From: Garcia nutans | Taxonomy: Eukaryota > Streptophyta > Magnoliopsida > Malpighiales > Euphorbiaceae | Assembly (NCBI GenBank): GCA_947685225.1 | Contig: CANTUV010000002.1 | Span: 5,394,001-5,458,000 of the forward strand | DNA: 64,000 bases | Direction: 5' to 3' | Shown: positions 10,985 to 21,433 of the stretch, piece by piece | How positions within the stretch are numbered: position 1 is the first letter of the stretch | Layout: every line of letters begins with the position of its first letter | Position numbers and translations under genes: made by a program | Notes under the pieces: generated by a model | Told to the model about the DNA's origin: nothing | The model's database searches: none | Seen by the model: the letters and a program-made list of their open reading frames with translations, nothing else

Positions 10985-12382
10985 ATGGCTCCCAAAAAGA
11001 AGACAACCTCCAAAATAAAAGGAAAAGCAAAGAGAGCTCCAGGAATCACAATAAGAGAACCAATAGTTGATCCCCCATCTCCTCCACAATCTAAAAGAGG
11101 TGAGAAAATTCACAAACCTCACCACCAAACTTCTGAGGAAGATGTTAGATATGCTATGCTGAAGAGAAAGAAAGTTGAGGGAACCAAATCTCCTTTTGGT
11201 GGGATGCTTTCTGCCCTGAATATCAAGGATGAAATTGAAAGATTACTAGATGTCCTTGGATGGAGAAAGTTTGTATTTCCTGAAGAGGTAGGCTATTCTA
11301 GTTTAAGCAAGGAATTCCTTATGTCTTTCCAAATAGAGAAGAGTGCTAACTCTGCACTGGGATGGTATGGGGTTAGGTTTAAACTGTTTGATCAATACCA
11401 AGCCTTAACCTTAGAAGACTTTGGCAATATTTGGAACTTTCTTGCTGATGGTATAACCTCCTACAATGATCAAATCTTTTCAAACCAAACTCTCTCTGCA
11501 TTCTGGCAAGAAATTTTTGTGGAAACTTCTTTTGAAAAAGAATCAAAAGCTAGACATATCAAATCCCTCACCCATTGGATGCTCCATAGGATTATCACCT
11601 ACACCATCCATCAAAGAGCTGATGGGAATGAAAAGGTAACAAAAAGAGACCTCATATTTTTGTATGCTTTCACCCACAACATCCAAATGAACACAACCAA
11701 GTTCTTGATTGACACCCTCTATCATCATGCAATTACAAGAACTGGAACTTTCTTCTTATCCTTCCAAATAACTCAAATAGCTAGGCACCTGAACCTTCTA
11801 AATGATCTGAACCTAGCTACAATGAGAAACCCTTTCAATCTTGCCTCTAGTGCCATCACAATTGACTATCTAGAACATGCTGGATGTGTAAGGAAGATTG
11901 AAGGTACATATGTGTATTATTTTGGCAAAAAAGGAGTTGTGGATAGACAAAAGAAAAGGCCAAGGTACACAATTGAGGAAGAAGGAGACTCTGTGGAAGT
12001 GGCTGTGGAATTACCTCCAAAAGCTACTTCATCAAAAGCTACTCAAGAAACTACTTCATCTTCTACACAACTCATCCTCAATGCTATCAAATCTCTCTCC
12101 AGGAAACTCTCTAAATTCAAGAAAAGTGTCTCCAAAAGATTCCATCACTTGAACAAAAGAATTGACCTTATATCTCACATGCATCATGATCTCTATGATA
12201 TGCAAGGCAAACTAGACTTGCCTCAATGCAATCTTGAAGATTGGGATATAAGTGATCATACCCAAAGTCTTCCTGAAGAAGAAGAGTCCATTAGCACTAG
12301 CTCTACCTCTTTTGCTCCTCAAGATAAAGGAAAAGCTCCTTTAGTAGAAGAAGAGATAGATGAGGATGATAATTTTGAATAG
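10985..12382 (+). CDS. Extra env-position ORF of the Sirevirus (function unknown)
   Basis: An unbroken frame lies between RNase H and the 3' LTR, where Sireviruses often have an env-like gene. The frame can start at 10865 (505 codons), but I prefer ATG 10985, which gives a basic N-terminus, MAPKKKTTSKIKGKAKRAPG. The 40 codons upstream include a hydrophobic run (PLFSSFLLFLSIL) that could be a leader or just untranslated sequence. The middle (about residues 150-300 of the long form) resembles the 'putative plant transposon protein' family seen in several plant retrotransposons. The C-terminus is Ser/Glu-rich and ends EEIDEDDNFE. I see no convincing transmembrane anchor near the C-terminus, so a true envelope role is unproven. 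Confidence 0.75.
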   Translation: MAPKKKTTSKIKGKAKRAPGITIREPIVDPPSPPQSKRGEKIHKPHHQTSEEDVRYAMLKRKKVEGTKSPFGGMLSALNIKDEIERLLDVLGWRKFVFPEEVGYSSLSKEFLMSFQIEKSANSALGWYGVRFKLFDQYQALTLEDFGNIWNFLADGITSYNDQIFSNQTLSAFWQEIFVETSFEKESKARHIKSLTHWMLHRIITYTIHQRADGNEKVTKRDLIFLYAFTHNIQMNTTKFLIDTLYHHAITRTGTFFLSFQITQIARHLNLLNDLNLATMRNPFNLASSAITIDYLEHAGCVRKIEGTYVYYFGKKGVVDRQKKRPRYTIEEEGDSVEVAVELPPKATSSKATQETTSSSTQLILNAIKSLSRKLSKFKKSVSKRFHHLNKRIDLISHMHHDLYDMQGKLDLPQCNLEDWDISDHTQSLPEEEESISTSSTSFAPQDKGKAPLVEEEIDEDDNFE

Positions 12383-12737
12383 TTTAATAGTTTAAATTTT
12401 CAAGATGTTTTAGTTTGCATTTTCATTTTATGATTATGTCTTGATATGTTTGTTGCTTAATATATATTTGTACCTTTCTCCATCTTTTTAATAAACTAGT
12501 TGTTTAGTATCTTGATGTTTAGTAGCTTGTTATGCATTTTGCCAATGACAATGGGGGAGAAATAGTAAACAACTTGGAACTTGGAATGATTGCTTAACCA
12601 TGATTCAATAATCAAATAATATCAATACACCAATGATTGCTTAACCATGATTCATGCATATGTTAAGGGGGAGCATTTTAGACTTATTATTTTTCTTATC
12701 ATTCCATTTGAATTGTCAAAGTCAAAATGGGGGAGAT
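12383..12737 (+). other. Sirevirus 3' untranslated region with three polypurine tracts
   Basis: The non-coding tail has polypurine tracts at 12550-12562 (AATGGGGGAGAAA), 12665-12673 (AAGGGGGAG) and 12725-12736 (AAATGGGGGAGA). The last one abuts the LTR and should prime plus-strand DNA. The others are the extra copies described for Sireviruses. A duplicated CCAATGATTGCTTAACCATG phrase also occurs nearby. Confidence 0.85.
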
Positions 12738-14137
12738 TGTTAGACAAATGATCTCAATTTTGATCCTTGACAACTCAAATTGAATGATCCATTTAACATG
12801 TGTTTGGAGAATCTTGTTGCAGGCTTAGGTTGCTTCAAATAAAGCTGAACAGAACATTTCTAGCGGTCGCACAAAACCTGAATACGACCGCACCATTCAA
12901 TTAAAGGAAGAAACCTTATCACAGTAGGTTTCGTGGTCAGAAACCCGACTTCAGTCGCGACCGCACTTAAAGACTAGCGACCATCCCAAGTTATGGACGA
13001 CCGCTACTCAAGGACCTCAAATCATTATAATCACAGTAAGGTTCGCGGCGACAAGAATGGTGAATGATACGGCCTCACTTACCACTTTAGCGACCGTGCC
13101 TTCATATTCGTGACCGCTCTGCCAATGCAGGAGAAAATTGCTTAAAGAGACAGTAGTGTTCGCGTCCTCAGGTGCGTCCAGAAGTTCAATGCGAGTTTCT
13201 CAACTCGACCGCGAGATGATGCCTAGGGCGACCGCGACATTCAAATTTTGGCGAACATCTCTTCTGCCCTGTCAGAGAATGACACGTGACATGACCGTTA
13301 TAATCCCACTTCAACATTCAAAAAGGGCGACCGCGCCTTTGTGATGCGTGACCGTCCCGACAACCACAGCATGGGCAAGATTCCTACTGCAGAGCACTCA
13401 AATTCGACCGTTGAAGCTTTTTTAAATTCAGCGACCGTACCTAATCCAAGGACGACCACGTGAGATATGAGCGCGACCATCCTTGTATGAAGGACGACCG
13501 CAAAATTCTTCGGACAGTTTAATAAAGAAGGTCTAGACTGCCAAAACTTTATTCTCACTATCAATAACAGCTAGTAAGACCACATTGGCTATAAATACAG
13601 TGCTTGTACAAGAAAAGCAATAAGTGAAGCAAGAAAAAAGAATTTGATATCCAAGCAACAACTTTTCTTTTACTTAAACTTACATTTGAATTGTAATGAA
13701 TGTTAGGTGTTAGCATTGAAAACACCATTGTATAAGTTTGAGTGTGAGCTTGGAAAACACTTGGGTTGTGAGAGTAAGCCTTGTAAAACTCTTGTTTAGG
13801 TTGTGAGAGTGAGCCTTAAAAACTCCTTTAAAGGTTCTTGAGTGTAAGCCTTAGAAAAACACTTGTGAAGTTAGGTGTGAACTTGTGAAAACACCAAAGT
13901 TGGAAGTGAGCTTGTAAAAACTTCAAAGATTAGTGAAACCTTAACAAGTTGTTAAGGAAGTGGATGTAGGATTGAAGTAAATCCGAACCACTATAAATCT
14001 TGTGTGTTCTTTCTTTCTTCCATTACTCAACCATCTCTCTATTCTGCATTTCTATTTTGTTGAGTTTTTTAATTGTCATTATTTCTTGAGGAAACCAATT
14101 CACCCCCCCCCCTCTTGGTTGCCATCTTAGGACAACA
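12738..14137 (+). repeat. Sirevirus 3' LTR
   Basis: Begins TGTTAGACAAATG after the polypurine tract and ends GGACAACA; TSD TGAAT follows at 14138-14142. TATA box at 13589-13598. Relative to the 5' LTR, most differences are C/T or G/A changes in the CpG-rich U3 (about 12860-13560). The last 450 bp are nearly identical. The poly-C run is 10 here against 13. Confidence 0.95.
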
Positions 14138-14142
14138 TGAAT

Positions 14143-15240
14143 AAATTGTGTGCCTAGTATGTTATTAAATTTGTAAAGTTCTGTGTTTGGCAGCATGCCT
14201 ATGATTTGCCTACAGGTTAGACGATGGGTGTCACTGTGAAAATATTTTTGAGGTGAAATGACCAGGTCGTAAGCCTAAAAAACAAGTCCTTGAAGCTAGG
14301 CTGGGTGAAATGATTGGGTCATAAGCTCAGACCTAGTTGGATTACATTGATATTTTACCTATAGGGCTAGATACATGGTGTCATTATAAGCCAAAACAGT
14401 AACTCTGGAATTTGAATAGCATATTAGTTATCTTTGGGCCCATGTTTGTGTTTGTTTTATGAGAATTGTGGATTGTGAAATATTTGAATTGTATGAAAAA
14501 AATGGAATGATGTGATATCCATATGCATTGTGTTTTGACATTGCATTTGAGTTTTATTATTATCAAAGTTTGTATTACTAGGCTTTTGGCTTAGCGCGAT
14601 TATTTACATCATGCAGGTGACATGGTAGATTCGGCTGAGCCAGAGAGTTCTTCTAGACTAGGTCGGGTCTAGACTTGTCGTTGTGCTTATAGAGCTGATA
14701 TCAAGATTAGAAATACTGTCAGCATCACATATATATTTTATGTTATCATATATTTTGGGTATTATGCATAGTATATTATGTTTTTGGATTTTATCTATTG
14801 TAAATTATAAAGAATGTTTGGGTTAAGTTATTTAAAATAGGAGTGTAAATTGTGTTCAAAATTATATATATATATATATATAAATGTTTGAGAAACTTGG
14901 TAAAATTGAGGAGCATGGTTGAGATGGTGATTTGAAATTATTTGGGAGTGTGTTCTTTTTGCAGGTTGTGTAATTAATAAATTTTGGGATGTCTAAATTA
15001 CAGACAAAACTCTGACGAATTTTTCCTATAGATTTTTATATAAAATGTTTATTTTGGGTTCCTATAACAATTAAAGAATATTTATATACTATTTAATTTT
15101 ATATATTTAGTATTTAAAATTTTAAATCTGAAATCTAAATTTTTTTATTAAACCGGTCTGTGATATTTTTGTACCGTATATGAATATTTTACATTGCTGA
15201 AAATATGTATTGTACGTATATAGGGTATAAGGGTGTTATT
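14143..15240 (+). repeat. Tekay-1 3' LTR, second part
   Basis: Continues the LTR split at 4034. It holds an inverted-repeat-bracketed cassette (14157-14425) with a 52-bp-spaced repeat of GGTGAAATGA (14252 and 14304). A (TA)n run lies near 14862-14884 and the LTR ends near 15240 at GTATAGGGTATAAGGGTGTTATT. The layout matches the right-hand third of the other Tekay LTRs in this window. Confidence 0.85.
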
Positions 15241-15527
15241 AGGATTGTCGTCATTTGCCACAGGGCATGCCTGCGATGGATTGGCTTGCCATGCCAGCGC
15301 TGCCACGTCGCTCATCGATTCGTCCGATTTTTATTTTATATATATATATATATATATTATTTTTATTATTAAAAATAAATATGATATTTAAAATAAATAT
15401 TTGTAATTTTCCTTTTTTTCAATATATTAAATAATAAATATTAATAATAAATAATAAATATTATAAAAAATATTATATAGTGTTTTAAAATATTGGTCTA
15501 GACTTGGTAAAAAAATAAGGGTCTACA
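15241..15527 (-). repeat. Tat-4: tip of a Tat-type LTR
   Basis: The right end reads AATAAGGGTCTACA; on the - strand this is TGTAGACCCTTATT, the start shared by all Tat LTRs here. The GC-rich patch at 15260-15320 and the AT-rich run up to 15500 match the layout of Tat LTR starts at 42540-42925 and 49260-49564. The rest was separated by insertion of Tekay-1. CAAAG at 15528-15532 would be its TSD, but the partner lies outside the window. Confidence 0.75.
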
Positions 15528-16811
15528 CAAAGCTCTTAACTCCACAGGCAAAGTGAGAGCATAGGTAGTCAACCTTGTCATAGACTTCTGACTCAAGGCA
15601 TCTACAACTACATTAGCCTTGCTAGGATGACAATAGATTAGACAATCTTAATCCTTTATAAACTCTAACAACTACCTCTGCTAAAGATTCCACTCTTTCT
15701 GAACACCCAAATACTTCAAACTCTTATGATCAGTGTAAATAAAGCACTTCTCTCCATACAAGTGGTGTTGCCAGATCTTCAATGCAAAGACAATAGCTAC
15801 CAACTCCAAATCATGAGTCAGATAATTTAATTCTTGAGGCTTCAATTGTTTGGAGGCACAAGCAATGACTCTACCCTCCTGCACCAAACCATGATGTGAT
15901 GCATCACTATATATCACATATGGTTTACCTTCAGTAGGTAGAGTAAGAACCAAAGCTTGAGTTAACATGGCTCTCAACTACTCAAAGCTCGCCTGACATC
16001 AGTCCAACCACACAAACTTCACATTCTTCTAAAGTAATCTAGTAAGTAGTGAAGCTATCATGGAAAATTCCTTCACAAAAAGATGGTAATAACTAGCTAA
16101 TCCCAGAAAACTTCTAATCTCTGTCACATTCTTTGGTGGACTCCAATTTAATATTGTCTATACTTTACTCGAATCAATTCTAATCCCCTTTGCTGAAACT
16201 ACATGTGTGAGAAATGTCACTTGATCCAACCAAAACTCACACTTGGATAATTTTGCCTACAATTGTTTCTCTCTCAATGTCTGCAATACAATCCATATAT
16301 GTCTATCATGCTCTTCTTTATTGTGGGAGTATACCAAAATATCATCAATAAACACTACCACAAACTAATCCAAGTATGGCCTGAACACTCGATTCATCAA
16401 ATCCATGAATACAATTGATGCATTCATCAGCCCAAAAGCCATCACTAAGAACTCATAATGCACATACCTCATCCAGAAGGTAGTCTTGGGTACATCTGCA
16501 TCTCTAACTCTCAACTGGTGGTACCCTGATCTGAATTCAATTTTGGAAAACACAACTGCCCCCTTCAACCAATCAAACAAATCATCAGTGCAATGTAATG
16601 GTACTTTTTCTTGATGGTCGCTTTATTCAACTACCAATAATCAATCCGCAACCTCAAAGTGTCATCCTTCTTCTTTACAAATAGAATAGGTGCTCCCTAC
16701 GGTGATACACTAGGGTAGATGAACCTTTTATCAAGCAACTCCTGCAACTGCACCTTTAACTCCTTTAATTCTGTAGGTGCCATCTGATAAGGGGTAATAG
16801 AGATGGGAGTG
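15528..16811 (-). pseudogene. Tekay-2 pol: reverse transcriptase and RNase H fragment
   Basis: On the - strand the piece starts near PISITPYQMAPTELKEL (pre-RT). It runs through KKDDTLRLRIDY and FRSGYHQLRVRDADVPKT to FLVMAFGLMNASIVFMDLMNRVF and the RNase H phrases VIYSDASHHG and FIYTDHKSLKYLGVQ. It ends at ELRAL before integrase. Many stops and substitutions break it, and the longest open stretches are 15681-15977 and 16365-16580. The FVDD region near 16345 reads FVVFIDDILVY-like but is interrupted. It is cut on the right by Tat-2 and on the left by Tat-4. Confidence 0.88.
16807..16811. repeat. Target-site duplication of Tat-2 (GAGTG / GAATG)
   Basis: GAGTG precedes the Tat-2 left LTR and GAATG (40364-40368) follows the right LTR; they differ by one transition. 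Removing Tat-2 and one copy rejoins Tekay-2 in frame between GIDLMPGT and PISITPYQ, which supports the borders. Confidence 0.85.
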
Positions 16812-18692
16812 TGTGAGTCAAGACTTATGCCTCAACTACCATATCAAATGGTTCTTGTGACTTTGACACTGTTAGGCTCGGTGCCTTAGAGAACACGGGC
16901 CTAAGCTTGGATAAAATAGAGTCACCACCCCAACTGGCTGGGAAGATAGAAAGGGGTGGATGACTCAATTCCTAAGGAATCCCTAAACCCTTATTGGGTT
17001 GGGTTCAAAAAGTTGGGTATGCATGGGGAAGGTGAGAAATGGCCCATCATCCCCATAACGCCTAATTCATTGGATCCAACTTCCTTTTTAGGTCTGCATA
17101 TTATTGAATTCTTAAGCATTATAATATTATCCATACTATATGCAATTATTGAAATAAGTAATTATTATATTATAAATCAAACAAATAAATAAAATTGATA
17201 CCCATCCAAAAATGGAAACATGCCTTTACAAATATCCAGATGTCCACAAACAAAATAAATAAAATAGAACACCCATCAAAAGGTAAAAATGTGTCCTTGA
17301 CAATTGTCTTAAAGTCCTTAAATAAATTAAATTATAGAAAATAAATTAAACAAATAAGTCACCCATGAGTGAAAACATGCCTTTTACATCCTTAAAATCC
17401 AAAAATAAAATTAATACCATTCAACCATTCATAGGAAAAAATAATCCAAACATGTATTTTAATCATCACAAAAATAATAATAAATTAGAGTTTAATAAAA
17501 GAAAATTAAGGTTAATAACAAATTGCAATCTATAAAGAAATATTGTCCCAATTGACGAGGGGTTGCATACGATGGTCGCGCTAGCCGGTTAGGGGGAGGG
17601 GGTCAATAGGGCAACACCCTTAAAAGGTAAATGATTTACAAGATATGGTTTTGGTAGAGAATTAGAGTTTCTATCTAAACTAGGGTTTAATATTTATACA
17701 AATTAGGGTTTTACATGTGAATTAGGGTTTTAGAAACAATATTAGGGTTTTAAAATGTAGATTAGGGTTTTTAGAATATGAATTAAAGCTAATTATGAAA
17801 ATAATGTAAGATTAGGGTCCTATAATCAATTTAAGTCTCGAATAAAATTGAAGCTAAAACTTATCAAATCAACAAAACTTCACAGCATGCTAAAATCATA
17901 AAATAACATAAAAATAGATAGTTAACTTTAATTTAAATAGAGTAAGATGATAATATTGACGTTTGTACACCCCAGCAATTTTAATTTCTTATTAACCTTG
18001 GTTGAGTGGAACAATCTGAAGACCAATGCTTTTCAGCTATTGCCTTCTTGATTGTTATTTTTTGTAATATATCTTTGGGTTTTTTTGAGTTTCTGTTTCT
18101 TCATTGCTTTTTTTCTTAATTGTGTTGCTAGGTCCTCTGGTTGTTATTGGTTATCGTCCCTTATTTAATTATTTAAGCATGTATCTATAAGGGAAATTAG
18201 GTTAACATTTGGTACGTAAATGAAGCTTAATCAGGATTAAGGCTCAGATTAAGTCCCAAAACAAGAACCATATCGAATTAAAAATTTATTTGATCCGACA
18301 TGAAACCATAACCATATTGAATTGGATCAAGTGCAATTCGATATGGATGTGTCCATATCAAAATAAACTTGATCTAATTCTATATGGATTGTCCACATTG
18401 AATAGGATCAAATCCTATTTGATATGGATGTTGTCCATATCAAATTAAACATGATCCAATTTGATATGGACACCATCCATATTGAATTAAATCGAACCAA
18501 ACCTATTCTAACCTCGAATCATACTGTTTTAGAGCTTTAAACGTTGAACCAGATTATTTTAGGCCTTATAACATTGGACTAATCTAATTAAAAGCTTTAA
18601 ACTAGGTTTAAGACATTAAGAATGGACTGAATTTGACTAGGCCTCTATTAATTGAGATCATACTAGCTTAGGGGCAAAGTTAAGGGTCTACA
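16812..18692 (-). repeat. Tat-2 3' LTR
   Basis: Bounded by TGTGAGTCAAG on the left and GGGTCTACA on the right, so on the - strand TGTAGACCC to CTCACA. It contains four TTAGGGTTT teloboxes at 17703, 17722, 17742 and 17762, and degraded stem-loops near 17205-17395. The first 40 bases diverge strongly from other Tat LTR ends but keep their spacing. CAT-ATC-type imperfect repeats (TTGATATGGA words) occupy 18280-18480. Confidence 0.85.
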
Positions 18693-18710
18693 ATTTTGCC
18701 CCCTGCTTGA
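18693..18710 (-). other. Polypurine tract of Tat-2
   Basis: On the - strand, AAGCAGGGGGCAAAAT abuts the LTR start. The same signal in Tat-3 is at 42926-42945. Confidence 0.8.
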
Positions 18711-18774
18711 ATGATCTTGAATTCATTCAGAGAGTGAAAAGCAACAATACTTTGTGCTGATCTTGGATAAGGAT

Positions 18775-18988
18775 GGGTTCTAAACTCGGGAATTGGTTTG
18801 GGTACTGGACTCAAGACTGGATTTTGGGTTTGTGTATTTAGACCTGAGAATTGGTTTGGGTTCTGGACCTAAGGTTTTGGGTTCTAGACCCGAGATTGGA
18901 TTTGGGTTCTGGATCCTAGGTTGGATTTAGATTTTGGACTCAAGATTAGTTTAGGTTCTAGACCTGAGACGAGATTTGATTTGGGTAC
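18775..18988. repeat. ~25-bp tandem repeats in the Tat-2 3' region
   Basis: About eight diverged units of GGGTTCTGGACCYGAGATTG with variable tails. They are related to the 20-31-bp array at 43019-43530 in Tat-3. Tat-lineage elements are known for tandem arrays between coding region and 3' LTR. Confidence 0.8.
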
Positions 18989-19299
18989 TTTAACAAATTC
19001 AAAAAATTGTACCATTAAGATACTTTAACAAATCCAATATAGGCTAGAGATTATGTCGTTAGGATACTTCAACAAATCTAATATAGGCTGGAGATTGTGC
19101 CATTGAGATACTTCAACAAATTTGATAAAGGCTAGGGATTGTGCCGTTAGCATACCTTACCAAATCTGATATAGGCTAAAGATTGTGCCATCAGATACTT
19201 AACAAAATCCAATATAGGGTAGGGATTGTGCCTTCAGGATACTTCACCAAATCTAATATAGGTTTTGTAGTGGATGCTTCAACAAATCCATTTGAAAAT
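18985..19299. repeat. 44-bp tandem array in the Tat-2 3' region
   Basis: Six to seven copies of a ~44-bp unit. Each holds GATACTTCAACAAATC, then AATATAGGCT and GATTGTGCC. Copies differ at several positions and the last is partial. There is no coding potential. Confidence 0.85.
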
Positions 19300-21433
19300 G
19301 TCTGCTCTTATAGAAACAAATCATTATTTTGATTTTCTATTCTTGAGGATGGACCTCCAGCTCCTCTAGCTGGACTGACGACTTCAGCTGTTCTAGCTGG
19401 AATGATCTTTTATCGCATGAGAGATTTGTCTTTCTCCTAGCCACTTGTTCTATTCTTCATTGGATTATGTTGACCATTTATCATCTCAGAGTTGTGGCTT
19501 TCTTCTAGCTAATTATTACATTTTATGAAAAATTCAAGTATTTTTTCTAGTCCTCATATCCACTCTTTTCCCCTTGCATGGAAAAATACTAAAAGTAAGT
19601 CTAAATATATTTTGTATACGCATAAATTTTAAAATTGAAAAGGAGAGGTTTTGCCCCTATGTAGCCTCGATCAAATGATTTTGCTCCCATGTAGGCCCTG
19701 ATTGATCTTTGTGTTTTTTTCAGTTCCTTGCATAATCATGCATCTCTATTTTTGCAAAGTGATTGGATCTTTCTCAAGTGATGGGCCTGTCATGCCTTCT
19801 GATCCTATATATGCTTTTGATTATTTTTTTCACAGGGTATCTGTTGTTTCTTTTGGCAAAGGAAAGATAACATAGTACAACAAAAATGCAGTGTGATATG
19901 CTTATGTATGCAAGATATGCATGAGTGATACTTACAGTGATTCTATTGACTCATAGACTAAAGTGATAAGCTAAAGCGCTCCCATTGGTTCCTTTGAGGT
20001 GCTTATTCAGAATAATAGAAGACTTCACACCTATGGCTTTATCTTTCATATATATAAAGCATGAATAGTTGAGACTAAATAAAGGTAGTCAAAGGCATAG
20101 GAGGTGTTCATGTTAACCAGTTATTCAACACATCAATTGGTAACTTCTCTATGACCTTGTGAATGATCCTTTCATTAACCCTCTTTTGCCCAATATGTTC
20201 TTTGAGGATCGGTAATGCAACATGCTTCCCTCAACTTAAAGGTTTATGTAATAAGAAAAATACCTTTTCTTTTTTTAAAATATTAACTTTGTCAAATCAG
20301 TGTCAATTTGCCTAGGGCTCGATTTTTCTAAATTAACATATCTATAACATGATAACCCTAGTTACCATACTAAACTCAGGAATCATTTCCATTTGAGCAA
20401 GAACTATTGCACTTTAGATAGTCACATATACATTACTTCGCTAAAGGTCTCATTGAGTTTAAATATTTTCTATCTCATATGCATGCTTATCCAAACAATC
20501 TCTACTAATAGACTCTACCTACCAAAAGAGATCAATAGGTGTTTAATTGGCTTGAAATGGGTCTTATAAGGGACATGGGTTAAATGAAAGGCATTTTTAG
20601 ATTGAAGCTGATGTGACACTGCTGACAAATTCTCACACTATAAACTTTATGTTTGAACCGTAGACAATTAGAAACATTAAACTCTAGACTTCATTTCCTC
20701 CATTTAGGCATCTTGTTATCTTACTTCTTGAAAAGACAGAACTTGAAATCTTGCTTTATGAAAAGATAGAACTTGAAATCTTGCTCCATGAAAAGACATA
20801 ACTTATCTCCTTGGTAGAAATCTGGATCCAATCAGGGTGATCTTGATCTTTTTTCTTTTGTAAAAACTCATGACCATTATATCTCCCTTTTCCCTTTTGG
20901 AATATCAAATCTAAGACTTTTAAAACTGTGGACCTAGAGCTATATTGGATAAAATGAAAGATGGTCTTTCCTTTATGTACTTGACTATTTGGCTGGGCTG
21001 GACCAATTCAAGTCAGTTTGTCCTTGCAAACTAAGTGTAAGTCTTCTGCTGCTATAGGTAAAAAGTACTATGTTGGCTTTCTGAACTGCTTTTTTTGGTT
21101 TTTCTTTTCTTTCCTTTTATTTCTTTTTCTTTTTTCCTTCATTTTTTCTTTTTCTTTTTTATTCCTTTTTTCTTCTTTTTTACTAGCTCTGAGAGAGTTG
21201 TCTTATTTATACCAGCTTATGTTTGAAACTGTGGATGAGTGGAGTAGAGGGAGTTTGCTTCAACAAGGATGAAACCTTTGTTGCCCTAATGTCATCTCAA
21301 TAAGTCCATGATATTAGATCTAATTTAGGCAACCTTCAACTATCTCTATAGTCTTGACTATGCATCCTTTTTCTTGATCTTCTTTGACCCTTAGTATCTA
21401 AGTGATCATCAAACATGCCATAAATGTCATAAT
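19300..21433 (-). other. Non-coding 3' region of Tat-2
   Basis: No gene. Blocks match Tat-3 43915-45880 in order, for example AAAATTGAAAAGGAGA near 19632 and 44075. A pyrimidine-rich run lies at 21087-21182. The region occupies the place where pol would be in a complete Tat element. Confidence 0.7.
21087..21182. repeat. Long pyrimidine-only-like tract (T/C) in Tat-2
   Basis: About 95 bp nearly all T and C on the + strand, so polypurine on the element's sense strand. Tat-3 has similar tracts at 45208-45312 and 45495-45605 in the same relative position. Confidence 0.8.

Larger units (their letters stand above)
4035..14137 (+). mobile_element. Complete Sirevirus-like Ty1/copia retrotransposon
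   Basis: It is 10,103 bp long, with LTRs of 1,409 and 1,400 bp, 5-bp TSD TGAAT, an initiator-Met-tRNA primer-binding site, and gag and pol in copia order (protease, integrase, RT, RNase H). An extra ORF follows RNase H, and there are several polypurine tracts before the 3' LTR. The extra ORF in env position, two gag zinc knuckles and multiple polypurine tracts are marks of the Sirevirus (SIRE/Maximus) lineage. gag, protease and integrase carry nonsense codons and frameshifts. By eye the LTRs differ at roughly 40 sites (about 3%), which suggests an insertion near one million years old if a rate of 1.3e-8 per site per year applies. Confidence 0.95.
1..15240 (+). mobile_element. Tekay-1: 3' part of a Tekay/Del-type Ty3 (chromovirus) LTR retrotransposon
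   Basis: The window opens inside the RT domain and runs through RNase H, integrase and chromodomain to a polypurine tract and a 3' LTR. The LTR begins TGTAATATCCC at 2184 and is interrupted by a Sirevirus between 4035 and 14142. Without that insertion the LTR is about 2.95 kb, close to the 2,983 bp of the Tekay-style LARD at 30581-40063. The right end reads GGTGTTATT where the family normally has GGTGTTACA, so the last bases have probably mutated. The 5' half and left TSD lie outside the window. The element seems to have inserted into a Tat LTR whose tip remains at 15241-15527. Confidence 0.9.

Noticed and set aside
16812..16860. Microhomology deletion at the left end of Tat-2
   Set aside because: First suspected because the LTR tip looks unlike others. 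TGTGAGTC at 16812, the expected spacing and a matching TSD show a complete but diverged LTR end.
17703..17770. Interstitial telomere
   Set aside because: The TTTAGGG units are not contiguous. They are single teloboxes spaced about 20 bp apart within an LTR.
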